DNA of 64,000 bases, from positions 99,949-163,948 of IMG/VR virus record IMGVR_UViG_3300031857_024892. One strand, 5' to 3'. The position numbers and the translations under genes were made by a program. The notes under the pieces were generated by a model. That model saw nothing but the letters and a program-made list of their open reading frames with translations, was not told the origin of the DNA and did not search any database. The stretch is from a virus. Of the stretch, positions 39,429 to 48,654 are shown piece after piece (within the stretch, counting starts at the first letter, position 1; each line of letters starts with the position of its first letter).

Positions 39429-39818
39429 ATGTCTCTCAATAATCCTGTCCTCGGTGAGGGCTACGTTCCTGCTTACCAGATCTCAGCTGTTCCATTTGTG
39501 ACAGCTTCTCAGGTGGCGCTTGGCGAAGTAGATCAGATTGATTTCCCAACTGTCACACGTTTCATCACAGTCAAGAATTTTACGGCATCCACAGCAATCG
39601 CTGTAGGGTTTACGCAGAACGGCCTCAAGCCTGCAAATGCTAACTTCATCACTCTTTCGGGTAGCGACTCGTTCTCAGGTGAGATTAGGACATCTGCGCT
39701 CTTCGTCTCTGGTGCCGTTGGAACTGCTTCCTACCAGGTGATCGCAGGCTTGACTAACATCCCAGTCAAGAACTTCCTCACTGTGACAGGTTCAAACGGC
39801 TACAGCGGCGTGGGCTGA
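39429..39818 (+). CDS. Virion structural protein, marine phage type
   Basis: 129 residues. MSLNNPVLGEGYVPAYQISA, RFITVKNFTASTAIAVGFTQ and KNFLTVTGSNGYSGVG. I recall near-identical architecture in many marine phage structural proteins, function unstated. Beta-rich; probably a head or tail decoration protein. Shine-Dalgarno GTGGAG. Confidence 0.75.
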   Translation: MSLNNPVLGEGYVPAYQISAVPFVTASQVALGEVDQIDFPTVTRFITVKNFTASTAIAVGFTQNGLKPANANFITLSGSDSFSGEIRTSALFVSGAVGTASYQVIAGLTNIPVKNFLTVTGSNGYSGVG

Positions 39819-39866
39819 TGTTTGGGCACATATCTCACTTACTTCTACATCTTCTAGAGAGAGCTC

Positions 39867-40133
39867 GTGATCGACAAAAAGGTAGTGATCGGTGACTTTA
39901 GGGGTGTCAAGCGAGGTATGCTCGTCCGTCTAACTGAGTCGGGCGGGCATTCTAAGCGCGGTGATGTGGCACTTGTCTTAGAGACTGTCCTAATACCCCG
40001 CAACGTCAATATGAATGAGCACTACGACCCACTGCTTGTTGTCCTTAATCGAGGCTTAACATCTCGGTGGCCTGTTGAATTTGTTGAGATCATTCCAGAT
40101 GAGATGACAGATGAGCAGCATCAACTGCGGTGA
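39867..40133 (+). CDS. MKPGDL-related small protein (88 aa)
   Basis: GTG start after AGAGAGC. MIDKKVVIGDFRGVKRGMLV, RLTESGGHSKRGDVALVLET and DPLLVVLNRGLTSRWPVEFV. The RGMLVRL...RGDVALVLE pattern is barrel-like. Its final codons GGTGA overlap the GDLV codons of the next gene. Confidence 0.6.
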   Translation: MIDKKVVIGDFRGVKRGMLVRLTESGGHSKRGDVALVLETVLIPRNVNMNEHYDPLLVVLNRGLTSRWPVEFVEIIPDEMTDEQHQLR

Positions 40134-40317
40134 TCTTGTCTCATTTCGCTGGCCCAAGGACGATAACAAGACGTGGATCGAGTACATGGGCCTTGCAACA
40201 AATGAAGGAAGGTATGTGCATGGCAATAAGCACGTCGCTGTCATCAGATGTGACGGCATATGGCTTGTTCCTTGCAGCTGGTGTGTCAAAGTAAGTGACA
40301 TTCAAATGTGTGGGTAG
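40111..40317 (+). CDS. MKPGDL-related small protein (68 aa)
   Basis: MSSINCGDLVSFRWPKDDNK, EYMGLATNEGRYV and VAVIRCDGIWLVPCSWCVKV. The stop of the previous gene lies in the codons for G-D-L, the same geometry as in the 32-35 kb array, here with a 23-nt overlap. Confidence 0.6.
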   Translation: MSSINCGDLVSFRWPKDDNKTWIEYMGLATNEGRYVHGNKHVAVIRCDGIWLVPCSWCVKVSDIQMCG

Positions 40318-40321
40318 CTGA

Positions 40322-40327
40322 TAGTTA
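40322..40327 (+). promoter_or_regulatory. Putative leaderless late element TAGTTA
   Basis: TAGTTA, 6 nt, then ATG at 40334; no Shine-Dalgarno. It precedes two probable tail or fibre genes. Confidence 0.45.
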
Positions 40328-40333
40328 TGTCTG

Positions 40334-41311
40334 ATGTCAACGACACAACTTCGCGGCACACAAATTCTCGATGGAACGATCACATCGTCTGACATTGACG
40401 ATGCTCTCGAGAAAGATTTTACCAAGGTCAGGACAACGGTAGATGATGCATCTGCCGACTTCTTGTCATCGAAGCTAGCAGCAGGATCAGGTATCACACT
40501 TACGGTAGTGGGTGCTTCGGGTTCCAGCCAGACGCTTCGAATCGCTGCAACGGGAGGTGGAGGCGGCGGTTCGTCGCTAACAATCTCAGGCTCATCGGGC
40601 GCAACTGCTTACTCTGATGTTCCCTCAACCGTCGTGTTTGATGACGGTACAGGCTTCCAAGTTGAAGATCTAGGTGGCGGAACTGCGAAGATCACGATTG
40701 CTTCGCACTTCAAGAACATCTTCGTCAGTGGAAGTGACACACTGATCGCCACGGGATCTGACTCAGTTGAGATTATGGGCGGCGGTGGCGTTCAAGTCTA
40801 CACCATGATAGATGAAGAAGCTTACGCAGAAGGAATACATCTTGCTGCAAAGTCAGTCATCATCACAACAACTTTGATGTCGCAGTCTTTCGCATCCCGG
40901 ATCGACAACATCGTCAATAGCATAACTCCTGCTCATTACATCATAAGCGGCACAACTTATGGCCAGACAACTTGGGTAGGATCATCTTCACAGTACGCAC
41001 GTGCCGACCACATGCACGGAACTCCTCCAGCGCCCACACATGCGAGCCTATCAGACAGAGCTTGGGCCGGTTCCAACAGTCACACCGGGGTGGCAAACTC
41101 AGTGCCTATCTGGAATGCATCAGGCACAGCAGCAGTAGCAACACCCACATCAGATGGCCAAGTTCTCACATATCAGGGTGGAGCGCTTAAGTGGGTGACT
41201 TTGGCTGCAGGTTTAGCATTCTACAATGAACCCACAGAGATTACTGAATATCCAGGGCAGCCTGTTCAAGTGGGAACAACTTTCACAGCAACAGCGGGGA
41301 CGTTAGCATAA
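40334..41311 (+). CDS. Tail fibre or adhesin-like structural protein (325 aa)
   Basis: MSTTQLRGTQILDGTITSSD and DIDDALEKDF are typical of fibre N-termini. Gly/Ser-rich linkers, ATGGGGGGSSLTISGSSGAT, alternate with beta-rich parts (VFDDGTGFQVEDLGGGTAKI). QYARADHMHGTPPAPTH is a recurrent phage fibre motif. No chaperone is obvious nearby. It overlaps the next structural gene by one base. Confidence 0.75.
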   Translation: MSTTQLRGTQILDGTITSSDIDDALEKDFTKVRTTVDDASADFLSSKLAAGSGITLTVVGASGSSQTLRIAATGGGGGGSSLTISGSSGATAYSDVPSTVVFDDGTGFQVEDLGGGTAKITIASHFKNIFVSGSDTLIATGSDSVEIMGGGGVQVYTMIDEEAYAEGIHLAAKSVIITTTLMSQSFASRIDNIVNSITPAHYIISGTTYGQTTWVGSSSQYARADHMHGTPPAPTHASLSDRAWAGSNSHTGVANSVPIWNASGTAAVATPTSDGQVLTYQGGALKWVTLAAGLAFYNEPTEITEYPGQPVQVGTTFTATAGTLA

Positions 41312-42300
41312 TGCCTCTTGATACACAACACTGGCGATTTGTAGGAACTGTAACAACTTCCGTCTCAGCTGCTTCTTGGCTTGACGGGATCTACACACTT
41401 GGACAATTAACAACCTATGCTGATGGATCACCTCGATCTCCTGGATCGGGGACGGCATGGTCGTGGGGAAGACAGCAGGTAAGCAGTGTTACTGAGTGTG
41501 TCTTTGGTTCTATGCCTTATGCTAATCCTCTAAATATCAGGTACACAATCGCAGGTACTTCTGCATCGCGCTCATACACAATCTTGTCACCTGACACAAC
41601 GTCATTGTTCACAAATGCTCTTCTATGCTCCATGAATAGAGGAGTTGCTTCTCCTGTTGGTAGCTGGTTTGATGCTGCGGGTCTTTACGGTGCAGGATCA
41701 TCTGGATACTGGAGATTTGGAAGATCAACCTCAGTAGCATTTGATCGCATATCCATGTATGAGTGTGAGGAGCAGTGCATGATAGTGCAGAGTGTGTCTT
41801 CGTCAGGAGCGTCATCTATCGGCGGCCTCTTCTCTCTTGATCCTCGTGATACAGGCAGTCCAGCAGCTGAGACTGACGGACGTCGCTGGGGAATGTTCTG
41901 CACAGGAGGTACATCAAACGCAGGTGCATCAGGTAACTTTGAATACTTCCCAGCTTCTGCCGTGGGAATGTTCTCACATGGGACAGGTGCGCACGTGGGA
42001 CACTGCGGAATATTTGTGCCTGGTTCAACCACCGTTATACCTGTTGCGAGAATGCTCACACCAGGTGGAGCTTCTGCAATGAACACGGGAATTTCTACAC
42101 CCAGTGGTAAACTACCATACTCAGAAGACATTCCCTTCAACCAGGGCAACTCAACTGTGCATGGTGTGTGGAGAGGTCTTGCCTACACAAGAAAGGCAAC
42201 CAGTCTGACAGCATGGTCAGATGGTGGGACAGTGAACGGATATTTTGTAGGAGCCTCGACAGCATCTGCTGGTGATGGTGTGCTCCTCCTGAGGAACTAG
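41311..42300 (+). CDS. Probable virion surface protein (329 aa)
   Basis: MPLDTQHWRFVGTVTTSVSA, then Ser/Gly/Thr-rich sequence throughout with AGTSASRSYTILSPDTTSLF and VGASTASAGDGVLLLRN. Beta-rich, few charges. Coupled to the fibre-like gene upstream, so it may be its partner at the tail tip. No enzymatic motif. Confidence 0.65.
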   Translation: MPLDTQHWRFVGTVTTSVSAASWLDGIYTLGQLTTYADGSPRSPGSGTAWSWGRQQVSSVTECVFGSMPYANPLNIRYTIAGTSASRSYTILSPDTTSLFTNALLCSMNRGVASPVGSWFDAAGLYGAGSSGYWRFGRSTSVAFDRISMYECEEQCMIVQSVSSSGASSIGGLFSLDPRDTGSPAAETDGRRWGMFCTGGTSNAGASGNFEYFPASAVGMFSHGTGAHVGHCGIFVPGSTTVIPVARMLTPGGASAMNTGISTPSGKLPYSEDIPFNQGNSTVHGVWRGLAYTRKATSLTAWSDGGTVNGYFVGASTASAGDGVLLLRN

Positions 42301-42302
42301 CG

Positions 42303-42497
42303 ATGGACGTAACTGAATATATTCTATCAATCATAAGCAGCAACTCTAATATTGTTGTTATTAAACTTTCTGAATACGCAAATAGAGCTCTTGACAATTC
42401 AAGACTACCAACCAACATCACGTTCCAAGAGTGGCAGGAAGATTGGTGTGAGGGATGTGATGTTGATAATGCTACAGTAATTAGATTTCGTCCATAG
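42303..42497 (+). CDS. Unknown small protein (64 aa)
   Basis: MDVTEYILSIISSNSNIVVI then TFQEWQEDWCEGCDVDNATV. AT-rich DNA, like the region that follows. Confidence 0.55.
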   Translation: MDVTEYILSIISSNSNIVVIKLSEYANRALDNSRLPTNITFQEWQEDWCEGCDVDNATVIRFRP

Positions 42498-42542
42498 AAC
42501 AAACAATTATACAATCTAATTCTCTGTCACTAATTTAATCTT

Positions 42543-42836
42543 ATGGAAGAGATAAGAGTACAGATTGGTGATCTAATATCAATTGAACCATGGGATTGTG
42601 AGGGTATTGAAAATCCCTATGGTTATAGAAACTATGATAAGAGAGATTGGGATCCCTTAAAGAAGAAGATGTTTGAGAAGCTTAGCGGCAAGGTTCGAAT
42701 CACCGCAGGCTCAAAGGCACTTATAACTGGAAGAGAAGAAGTTGACCTCGGTAATAATGAGGACGTCATGTTCTGGTGTCTAGTTGAAGGGCGACAACTG
42801 ATAGTTTCAAGTCGCTTCATTCAGCGCCTTGATTAG
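42543..42836 (+). CDS. MKPGDL-related protein (97 aa)
   Basis: MEEIRVQIGDLISIEPWDCE, KVRITAGSKALITGREEVDL and MFWCLVEGRQLIVSSRFIQR. Larger, AT-rich relative of the small-barrel group. It ends against the convergent endonuclease gene with a 4-nt overlap. Confidence 0.55.
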   Translation: MEEIRVQIGDLISIEPWDCEGIENPYGYRNYDKRDWDPLKKKMFEKLSGKVRITAGSKALITGREEVDLGNNEDVMFWCLVEGRQLIVSSRFIQRLD

Positions 42837-43870
42837 ACAACAGATGAAAACTTTTTGATTAATTCTTTTTCAACAAACATAAATTCAAACTCATAATTCA
42901 TTTTTAGACATGCATCTCTTTTCATCAGATTGATGTTGTCTATATCATGAATTTTACCATTTCTATTAAATGTCCAAGATGATTTGACTTCAATTATTTT
43001 ATTTACAGAAATTATGTAAAAATCTGGAAAATATCTTCTTTTTTTACCGACGTTGTCTATGTAATAAATTTTTCCCGTATAGCGCTCAATTTCTTTCTTT
43101 CCCGAAACGATGTCAGCTTCATCATAATCTTCAAGAAGCGCACAATAAGCATAAGGTTCATAACCTTGCAGAATTAGCGTTTTTCCAGATGGAGTTATAA
43201 AATTTTTTGTTTTGTGGAGCTTACAGAGCACAGTATTAGCAATGTTGGCATCGTGCATTGGATGATCTACACCTAATGATTTTTGCCAAGTTAATCTACA
43301 TTTTTGATTAAACTCTGACGTTTGAGAATAGTGATCAACACCGTGCTTTATACGAATGGATCTCTTGTATTTTTCTTTGAATTCGTCAGTCTGTGAGTAG
43401 TGATCAACACCGTATTTTTCTTGAATTCGTTCTTTGATAAGATCTTTTCTTTTAAAGTTATGATCAACTCCAAATTTTTGTGTCATTTTAGTTTTTATTT
43501 TATCTTTAACAAGATCAGACATAAAAGGATTTGTTATACCTTCACCATACTTTTCTTCTAGTGAGGTTTTAAGTTTACTTTTGACGAGTTCGGAGTTTCT
43601 CTGACACTTTACACTACAATAATCCAAGTAGCCCCATTTATTATTGTTAAATTTGGGACTATTTAAATTGCAATTTAGACATCTTGGAACTTCTTGCACG
43701 TTGTAAATAAGATGCCAGCAGCGTATATTTCTAGGTGTGTCTAAGGGCAAGAAAGCTGTGTGCTGGTGCAAAAGATCAGTAATATATTTTGACTGTGCAT
43801 AACCTTTTAGTGTTCTTCTCGATACACTTAGTTTTGCTATTAAAGCTTCTACAAGTCCTTCTTTAGTCAT
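42833..43870 (-). CDS. Homing-type endonuclease with zinc finger and PD-(D/E)XK domain
   Basis: 345 residues on the minus strand; ATG at 43870 follows GAGG, while the ATG at 43885 has no ribosome site. Order: N-terminal HTH-like part (SRRTLKGYAQSKYITDLL), a Cys finger (RCLNCNL...DYCSVKCQ), four KxGVDHxxQ-type repeats (KFGVDHNF, KYGVDHYSQTDEF, KHGVDHYSQTSEF, LGVDHPMHD) seen in phage homing nucleases, and a C-terminal nuclease (YFPDFYIISVNKIIEVKSSW, with D..ExK). Strongly AT-rich and antisense to nearly all other genes, so recently acquired. It lies next to the topoisomerase gene. Confidence 0.8.
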   Translation of the reverse strand: MTKEGLVEALIAKLSVSRRTLKGYAQSKYITDLLHQHTAFLPLDTPRNIRCWHLIYNVQEVPRCLNCNLNSPKFNNNKWGYLDYCSVKCQRNSELVKSKLKTSLEEKYGEGITNPFMSDLVKDKIKTKMTQKFGVDHNFKRKDLIKERIQEKYGVDHYSQTDEFKEKYKRSIRIKHGVDHYSQTSEFNQKCRLTWQKSLGVDHPMHDANIANTVLCKLHKTKNFITPSGKTLILQGYEPYAYCALLEDYDEADIVSGKKEIERYTGKIYYIDNVGKKRRYFPDFYIISVNKIIEVKSSWTFNRNGKIHDIDNINLMKRDACLKMNYEFEFMFVEKELIKKFSSVV

Positions 43871-43913
43871 AATATCCTCGTGCATATATATCCCATGACG
43901 GAAGAATAGTCAA

Positions 43914-45770
43914 ATGAAAAACATAGAGCAAAAATATCGCAAACTTTCTGATATTGACCACTGCCTCGAAAGACCGGGAATGTGGGTCGGTTCAATCAAG
44001 CCCAAGCAGGAGGATTACCATCTGCATGACGGTGAGAAGTTTGTCAAGAGGAGTGTGACCTACAACCCAGCCTTCCTCAAGATCTTCGATGAGATCGTCT
44101 CCAACTCGATTGACGAGCACCGACGCAATTCAAAGCTGAATGAAGTTCGTGTCACTGTCGATCCTGATGCCGGTTCCATCAAGATCTGGGACAACGGTGG
44201 CATCCCAGTCGTCATGCACGCTGAGCACAATGAGTGGATCCCTGAGATGATCTTCAGCAACCTGAAGGCAGGCTCCAACTTCAATGATGATGAGGAGCGG
44301 CTAGTTGCTGGTACGAACGGTGTGGGTTCAACTCTCACCAACATCTTCTCCACCAAGTTCCGCATCAGGACCTGTGATGGCAAGAATGCCTTCGAGCAGA
44401 CGTTCAGCAACAACATGCGTGAGCGGACGCAGGCGAAGATTGTGAAGTGGAAGGATCACTTCACTGAGATCTTCTACATCCCAGACCTTCCTCGCTTTAG
44501 CCTGGAGAAGATCGATGCTGACCACGTCGAGATGATGCGCAAGCGATGCATTGACCTTGCTGCATGCAATCCCAGTTTGACCATCACTTTCAACGAGACA
44601 GCATACAAGTTTGACAAGTTTGCTGACTACTGCAAGCTGTATGTCCCTGATGTGGTTTATGAGGAAGGCGCTCGGTGGAAGGTGGGCATCGCTCCATCTG
44701 AAGGCTCTTTCACGCAGGTGTCGTTCGTCAACTCTGTGGAGACAAAGGACGGTGGGACGCATGTCGACTACATCGCATCTCAGGTGATCGAGTGGATCAG
44801 AGAGCGTGTGAAGAAGAAGCACAAGGTCGATCTTAAACCTTCAGAGCTTCGCAACCACTTCTTCCTCTTTGTCCAGGCAGACATCGTCAATCCGGCATTC
44901 TCCTCACAGACGAAGGAGAAGATGATCACCGAGGCGAAGGAGTTTGGCTCTAAGTTCGAGCTGGCTGACAAGACGCTGAAGGCTGTCCTCGCCTCCGAGG
45001 TCGTCCAGCGCATCCTCGATTGGGCACAGCAGAAGGCACTCGCTGATGAGCGGAAGCAACTCCGTGAGCTCAACAAGAACCTTGCTAAAGGCAAGGTGCT
45101 CAAGCTGATCGATGCAAAGGCAAGGTACGGACGAGGCGACTGCACCCTGGCTCTCTTCGAGGGAGACAGCGCGTCTTCGGCATTCCGGAAGTACCGCGAC
45201 CCACAGCGTCAAGGTGCCTTCCCACTCAGGGGAAAGTTTGTCAACGTGACTGAGATGCCTGCTACCAAGATCATCCAGAACCAGGAAGTGAAGGACATCC
45301 TCGCCGCCACAGGCCTGAAGATGGGTGAGGAACCCAAGGAGCTTCGGTACGGCAAGGTGCTGATCTACTCCGACGCCGACCCTGATGGCGACTCGATCGC
45401 GGGCCTGCTCATCAACTTCTTCGGTCGCTTCTGGCCCGAACTCTTCAATCAGGGACGTGTCTGCCGTGTGATGACACCGCTCGTGGTTGCAAAGCGCAAG
45501 GGTGAGACGCTCTCATTCTACTCAGCTGATGAGTTCAACGAGTGGCAGGCTAAGCAGAAAGATCTCTCAAAGTGGGACGTTGCTTATAAAAAGGGTTTGG
45601 CTGCGCTGGAAGATGAGGAGTACAGAGAGATCATCCAGAACCCTAACATGTTTGCCATCGAGGCAGACGGCTCTCTCAAGCAGACACTGGACGCATGGTT
45701 CGGTGGCGATCCAGCCATCAGAAAAATAAAGATCATGGGCACACAGGTGGAGACAGAAGAAAATGTCTGA
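43914..45770 (+). CDS. Type II DNA topoisomerase large subunit (ATPase/Toprim), T4 gp39-like
   Basis: 618 residues. GHKL ATPase motifs: EIVSNSIDEHRRN, IKIWDNGGIPV and AGTNGVGSTLTN near 136. Toprim: TLALFEGDSASSAFRKYRDP near 416 and VLIYSDADPDGDSIAGLLIN near 486. It hydrolyses ATP and, with the medium subunit, relaxes or decatenates phage DNA. The first ATG has no clear Shine-Dalgarno. TAGTCA precedes it. Not split as in T4 (gp39/gp60). Confidence 0.95.
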   Translation: MKNIEQKYRKLSDIDHCLERPGMWVGSIKPKQEDYHLHDGEKFVKRSVTYNPAFLKIFDEIVSNSIDEHRRNSKLNEVRVTVDPDAGSIKIWDNGGIPVVMHAEHNEWIPEMIFSNLKAGSNFNDDEERLVAGTNGVGSTLTNIFSTKFRIRTCDGKNAFEQTFSNNMRERTQAKIVKWKDHFTEIFYIPDLPRFSLEKIDADHVEMMRKRCIDLAACNPSLTITFNETAYKFDKFADYCKLYVPDVVYEEGARWKVGIAPSEGSFTQVSFVNSVETKDGGTHVDYIASQVIEWIRERVKKKHKVDLKPSELRNHFFLFVQADIVNPAFSSQTKEKMITEAKEFGSKFELADKTLKAVLASEVVQRILDWAQQKALADERKQLRELNKNLAKGKVLKLIDAKARYGRGDCTLALFEGDSASSAFRKYRDPQRQGAFPLRGKFVNVTEMPATKIIQNQEVKDILAATGLKMGEEPKELRYGKVLIYSDADPDGDSIAGLLINFFGRFWPELFNQGRVCRVMTPLVVAKRKGETLSFYSADEFNEWQAKQKDLSKWDVAYKKGLAALEDEEYREIIQNPNMFAIEADGSLKQTLDAWFGGDPAIRKIKIMGTQVETEENV

Positions 45771-47127
45771 GCAGCAGAACGAGACACCGAAGCGGAGCAT
45801 CCGCGACTTCTTCGACAATGAGTACCTCAACTACGCGAAGTACGTTGTTGAGAACCGCGCAATCCCTTCAGTAATTGATGGTTTCAAGCCTACACAGCGG
45901 AAGGTTGCACATGCTGCCAACAAGGTTTGGAAGACAGGAAACGAGAAGCCACTTAAGGTGTTTCAGCTGGCAGGAACGGTCGCTGCGACTACCTTCTACC
46001 ACCACGGGAATGCGTCACTTGAGTCGACCATCATCGGCATGGCACAGGATTTCAAGAACTCGATGCCCATCTTCAAGGGGATCGGACAGTTCGGTTCTCT
46101 CCGGTCGCCAGAGGCAGGTGCGCCACGTTACGTGGGTGTCCAGTTCAATGAGAACTTCCGGCTCCTCTACAAGGATTTCGAGCTGACGACCCCGCAGTAT
46201 GAGGAGGGTGAGGAGATTGAACCACGGTACTTCCTGCCCATCATTCCAACAGTTCTCCTCAACGGTGGATCAGGAATTGCTGTTGGTTTTGCGACCAACA
46301 TCCTAAATCGAAATCCTGTCGATCTGATCGATGCCTGTCTTGCTGCACTTGACGGCAAGGAAATCTCGCTGCTCAAGCCCTGGATCCGCGGCTTCACAGG
46401 CAGCTTCACCCGCACACCTGACAATCCCAACGGCTGGTTCATCAAGGGCTGCTACAGCATCAAGAACACATCGACCGTTGAGATCACTGAGATCCCACCC
46501 GACCTGACGTATGAGAAGTATGAGGCTCACCTCGAAGCTCTGATCGAGAAGGGGACGATCGCCTCCTACGATGACAACTCATCAGGCAATCTAAGCTACA
46601 CTCTGAAGTTTCCTCGTGCAAATCTTGCAGAGCTCCAGAAGCGTGGTAAGCTAGAGGACGCTCTCAAGCTCCAGGATCGCGACTCAGAGAACATCACAAC
46701 TCTCGATGAGCACGGCAAGCTGAAGGTGTTCAAGAGCGCTGAGGACATCGTTCTCTACTTCGTCGACTTCAGGTTGGGTTACTATGCCAAGCGGAAGGCG
46801 CACCTGCTTGCGCAGCTTGCCGAAGATCTCAAGATCCTCAGCAACAGAGCAAAGTTCATCAAGATGATTGTTGATGGCGAACTGACGATCAGCAATCGGA
46901 AGCGCACTGATGTGGAAGCTGATCTCACATCTGTTGGATTTGATCAAGTGGATGGAAGTTACGGTTATTTGACTTCCATGCCCATCCACTCTTTGACACG
47001 TGAGAAGATTGATGAGATCAATAAGTCGGTCGATGCGAAGCAGAAGGAGATCGACAAGATCACTCGTACGACACCTGCTGACATGTACCGTACAGATTTG
47101 AAAGATCTTCGAAAGAAAGTCGTGTAA
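45763..47127 (+). CDS. Type II DNA topoisomerase medium subunit, T4 gp52-like
   Basis: 454 residues, overlapping the large subunit by 8 nt. AIPSVIDGFKPTQRKVAHAA opens the cleavage domain. EAGAPRYVGVQF places the catalytic Tyr at 123, which attaches to DNA. GGSGIAVGFATNILNRNP follows the GyrA/ParC family. It lacks the GyrA C-terminal DNA-wrapping domain, so it should relax rather than supercoil, like T4 topoisomerase. Confidence 0.95.
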   Translation: MSEQQNETPKRSIRDFFDNEYLNYAKYVVENRAIPSVIDGFKPTQRKVAHAANKVWKTGNEKPLKVFQLAGTVAATTFYHHGNASLESTIIGMAQDFKNSMPIFKGIGQFGSLRSPEAGAPRYVGVQFNENFRLLYKDFELTTPQYEEGEEIEPRYFLPIIPTVLLNGGSGIAVGFATNILNRNPVDLIDACLAALDGKEISLLKPWIRGFTGSFTRTPDNPNGWFIKGCYSIKNTSTVEITEIPPDLTYEKYEAHLEALIEKGTIASYDDNSSGNLSYTLKFPRANLAELQKRGKLEDALKLQDRDSENITTLDEHGKLKVFKSAEDIVLYFVDFRLGYYAKRKAHLLAQLAEDLKILSNRAKFIKMIVDGELTISNRKRTDVEADLTSVGFDQVDGSYGYLTSMPIHSLTREKIDEINKSVDAKQKEIDKITRTTPADMYRTDLKDLRKKVV

Positions 47128-47156
47128 AACGGTTAGATACATGTAAGATGTGTAGC

Positions 47157-47354
47157 ATGACGACGATTTTGCCTGGATTGAAGGACATCACAGAAGAGCA
47201 GAAATCTGATGGAAGTATGACGATCACCTTCCATGTCGAAGATGATAAAGTCGATGATTTCTTCAATGCACTCATGCTGGAGAGAGGAGACATTAAAGGG
47301 CTCCAGCGTCTCATCACAGAAGCACTCCATAACTACATAAAGAAGGAAAGCTAA
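47157..47354 (+). CDS. Unknown small protein (65 aa)
   Basis: MTTILPGLKDITEEQKSDGS, MTITFHVEDDKVDDFFNALM and a helical LQRLITEALHNYIKK end. An ATG at 47148 would add three residues. No Shine-Dalgarno; the region holds GGTTAGATACATG. Confidence 0.6.
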   Translation: MTTILPGLKDITEEQKSDGSMTITFHVEDDKVDDFFNALMLERGDIKGLQRLITEALHNYIKKES

Positions 47355-47801
47355 ATGAAACCTGATCTTGACAAGAAGCTGTGTGAGAAGTATCCAAAGA
47401 TCTTTAAGCATCGCGGCGGTACAATCCAGGAGACATGCATGGCGTGGGGGTTCTCGCACGGCGATGGCTGGTTCAACATCATCGACACGCTGTGCAGCGT
47501 CATCCAACACCACACCGACTGGAAGCGGAAGCGTGAGCCCTTTGCGGGAATGACAGATGAGGAGTTTGACGAGATCCACCAGCCTACTGCATCTCAGGTG
47601 AAGGAGAAGTTTGGCGGCCTGCGCTTCTACTGCGACAATGCTGACGACTACGTCCAGGGTGCTATCACGTTTGCAGAGAGCATGAGTTACCGCACATGTG
47701 AAGATTGCGGCGCACAAGGTTCTAAGCGAACGGGAGGCTGGACACGCACACTCTGTGATAAGTGCGATCAGCGCAATAAGGATCCAAATGTCAGTTGCTG
47801 A
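47355..47801 (+). CDS. Conserved phage protein with GDGWF and Cys4 motif (148 aa)
   Basis: Starts MKPDLDKKLCEKYPKIFKHR after GAAGG. HGDGWFNIIDTLCSVIQHH, QVKEKFGGLRFYCDNADDYV and CEDCGAQGSKRTGGWTRTLC-DKC. This order is a phage family I recall as widespread and uncharacterised. The CxxC...CxxC is a likely zinc ribbon. Confidence 0.75.
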   Translation: MKPDLDKKLCEKYPKIFKHRGGTIQETCMAWGFSHGDGWFNIIDTLCSVIQHHTDWKRKREPFAGMTDEEFDEIHQPTASQVKEKFGGLRFYCDNADDYVQGAITFAESMSYRTCEDCGAQGSKRTGGWTRTLCDKCDQRNKDPNVSC

Positions 47802-48147
47802 TGTTGATGCTGTCATCAAAGAGCTGAAGGCGGATCGATACATCAGCTTCAACGTCCTAATGGGCGCGATGTCCCAGCTCAAGAAGAATGTGTCGCAGCT
47901 AGAGGATCGCATCCAACGGGAAGGTGACAGCATTAACTTTTCAGCCAACTCTGACCTCCTCGAGAACGCGATGCATCTCTGGAAAGCGTCGCACAGGATC
48001 TATCAGATCGACAGCACCATAGCGCAACTCACACACCACACACAAAAAATCGTAGAAGCTGCTTCCGTTGCTGCAGGAGACAACAAAGAAGATGCGCAAG
48101 GCGGTAACACAGCATGCGATTTAAATGCAACAGAGACAAAGCCATAA
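47788..48147 (+). CDS. Coiled-coil protein (119 aa)
   Basis: MSVADVDAVIKELKADRYIS, MSQLKKNVSQLEDRIQREGD and SHRIYQIDSTIAQLTHHTQK. Starts inside the previous gene's end (14-nt overlap). Function unknown. Confidence 0.6.
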   Translation: MSVADVDAVIKELKADRYISFNVLMGAMSQLKKNVSQLEDRIQREGDSINFSANSDLLENAMHLWKASHRIYQIDSTIAQLTHHTQKIVEAASVAAGDNKEDAQGGNTACDLNATETKP

Positions 48148-48382
48148 CACAGACGCAGATATAGAGCCACAAGTTGGTGATCTTGTGCGAGTCACTGGGA
48201 AAGAGTGGTTTGGGCACCCCATGATGATGTCGATGGGATTGATCGTTGATAAGCAGGACAGAACGGGTGAACCGGTTGAGTGCGCCTGTCTTGTCCTCAT
48301 AAGAGGCGTTAGCATGTGGATCTACATCAGTGACCTCACCTTCGAGGCACGTGCGGGCGACGGCGACGGTGGTACAATGTAG
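48125..48382 (+). CDS. MKPGDL-related small protein (85 aa)
   Basis: MQQRQSHNTDADIEPQVGDL then VRVTGKEWFGHP, MGLIVDKQDRTG and CACLVLIRGVSMWIYISDLT. A polar extension precedes the GDLVRV barrel. Its end overlaps a promoter. Confidence 0.65.
   Translation: MQQRQSHNTDADIEPQVGDLVRVTGKEWFGHPMMMSMGLIVDKQDRTGEPVECACLVLIRGVSMWIYISDLTFEARAGDGDGGTM
48348..48378 (+). promoter_or_regulatory. Phage promoter variant CACGTG-N19-TACAAT
   Basis: CACGTG (48348-48353), 19 nt, TGG-TACAAT (48373-48378). ATG at 48385 is 6 nt after the -10, so the mRNA may be leaderless. Confidence 0.6.
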
Positions 48383-48384
48383 GC

Positions 48385-48654
48385 ATGGTGAGGCTCAAAG
48401 CGGTGCAACGACCTGTGATTGGGACGCTGGTGCGCCTTAAGTCGTGGAACAAAGAAGCTTACATTAAAGTTGCTTCTCACACGCCTGACAGTGAAGACAC
48501 TTACTCACTTGTCCCAAGCGGCGCAACCGCCATGGTCGTAGGATACCACACACGGGCCTGGGACAGAGCGGACATCGTTCCCGTTGTTACAGTAGGCAAC
48601 GTCACAGGCTGGATCTTCATGGATGAATGGGAGGTGCTCGATGACACAGATTAA
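48385..48654 (+). CDS. MKPGDL-related small protein (89 aa)
   Basis: MVRLKAVQRPVIGTLVRLKS, ATAMVVGYHTRAWDRAD and PVVTVGNVTGWIFMDEWEVL. Ends DDTD over the next start with the same 14-nt overlap as the large array. Confidence 0.65.
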   Translation: MVRLKAVQRPVIGTLVRLKSWNKEAYIKVASHTPDSEDTYSLVPSGATAMVVGYHTRAWDRADIVPVVTVGNVTGWIFMDEWEVLDDTD

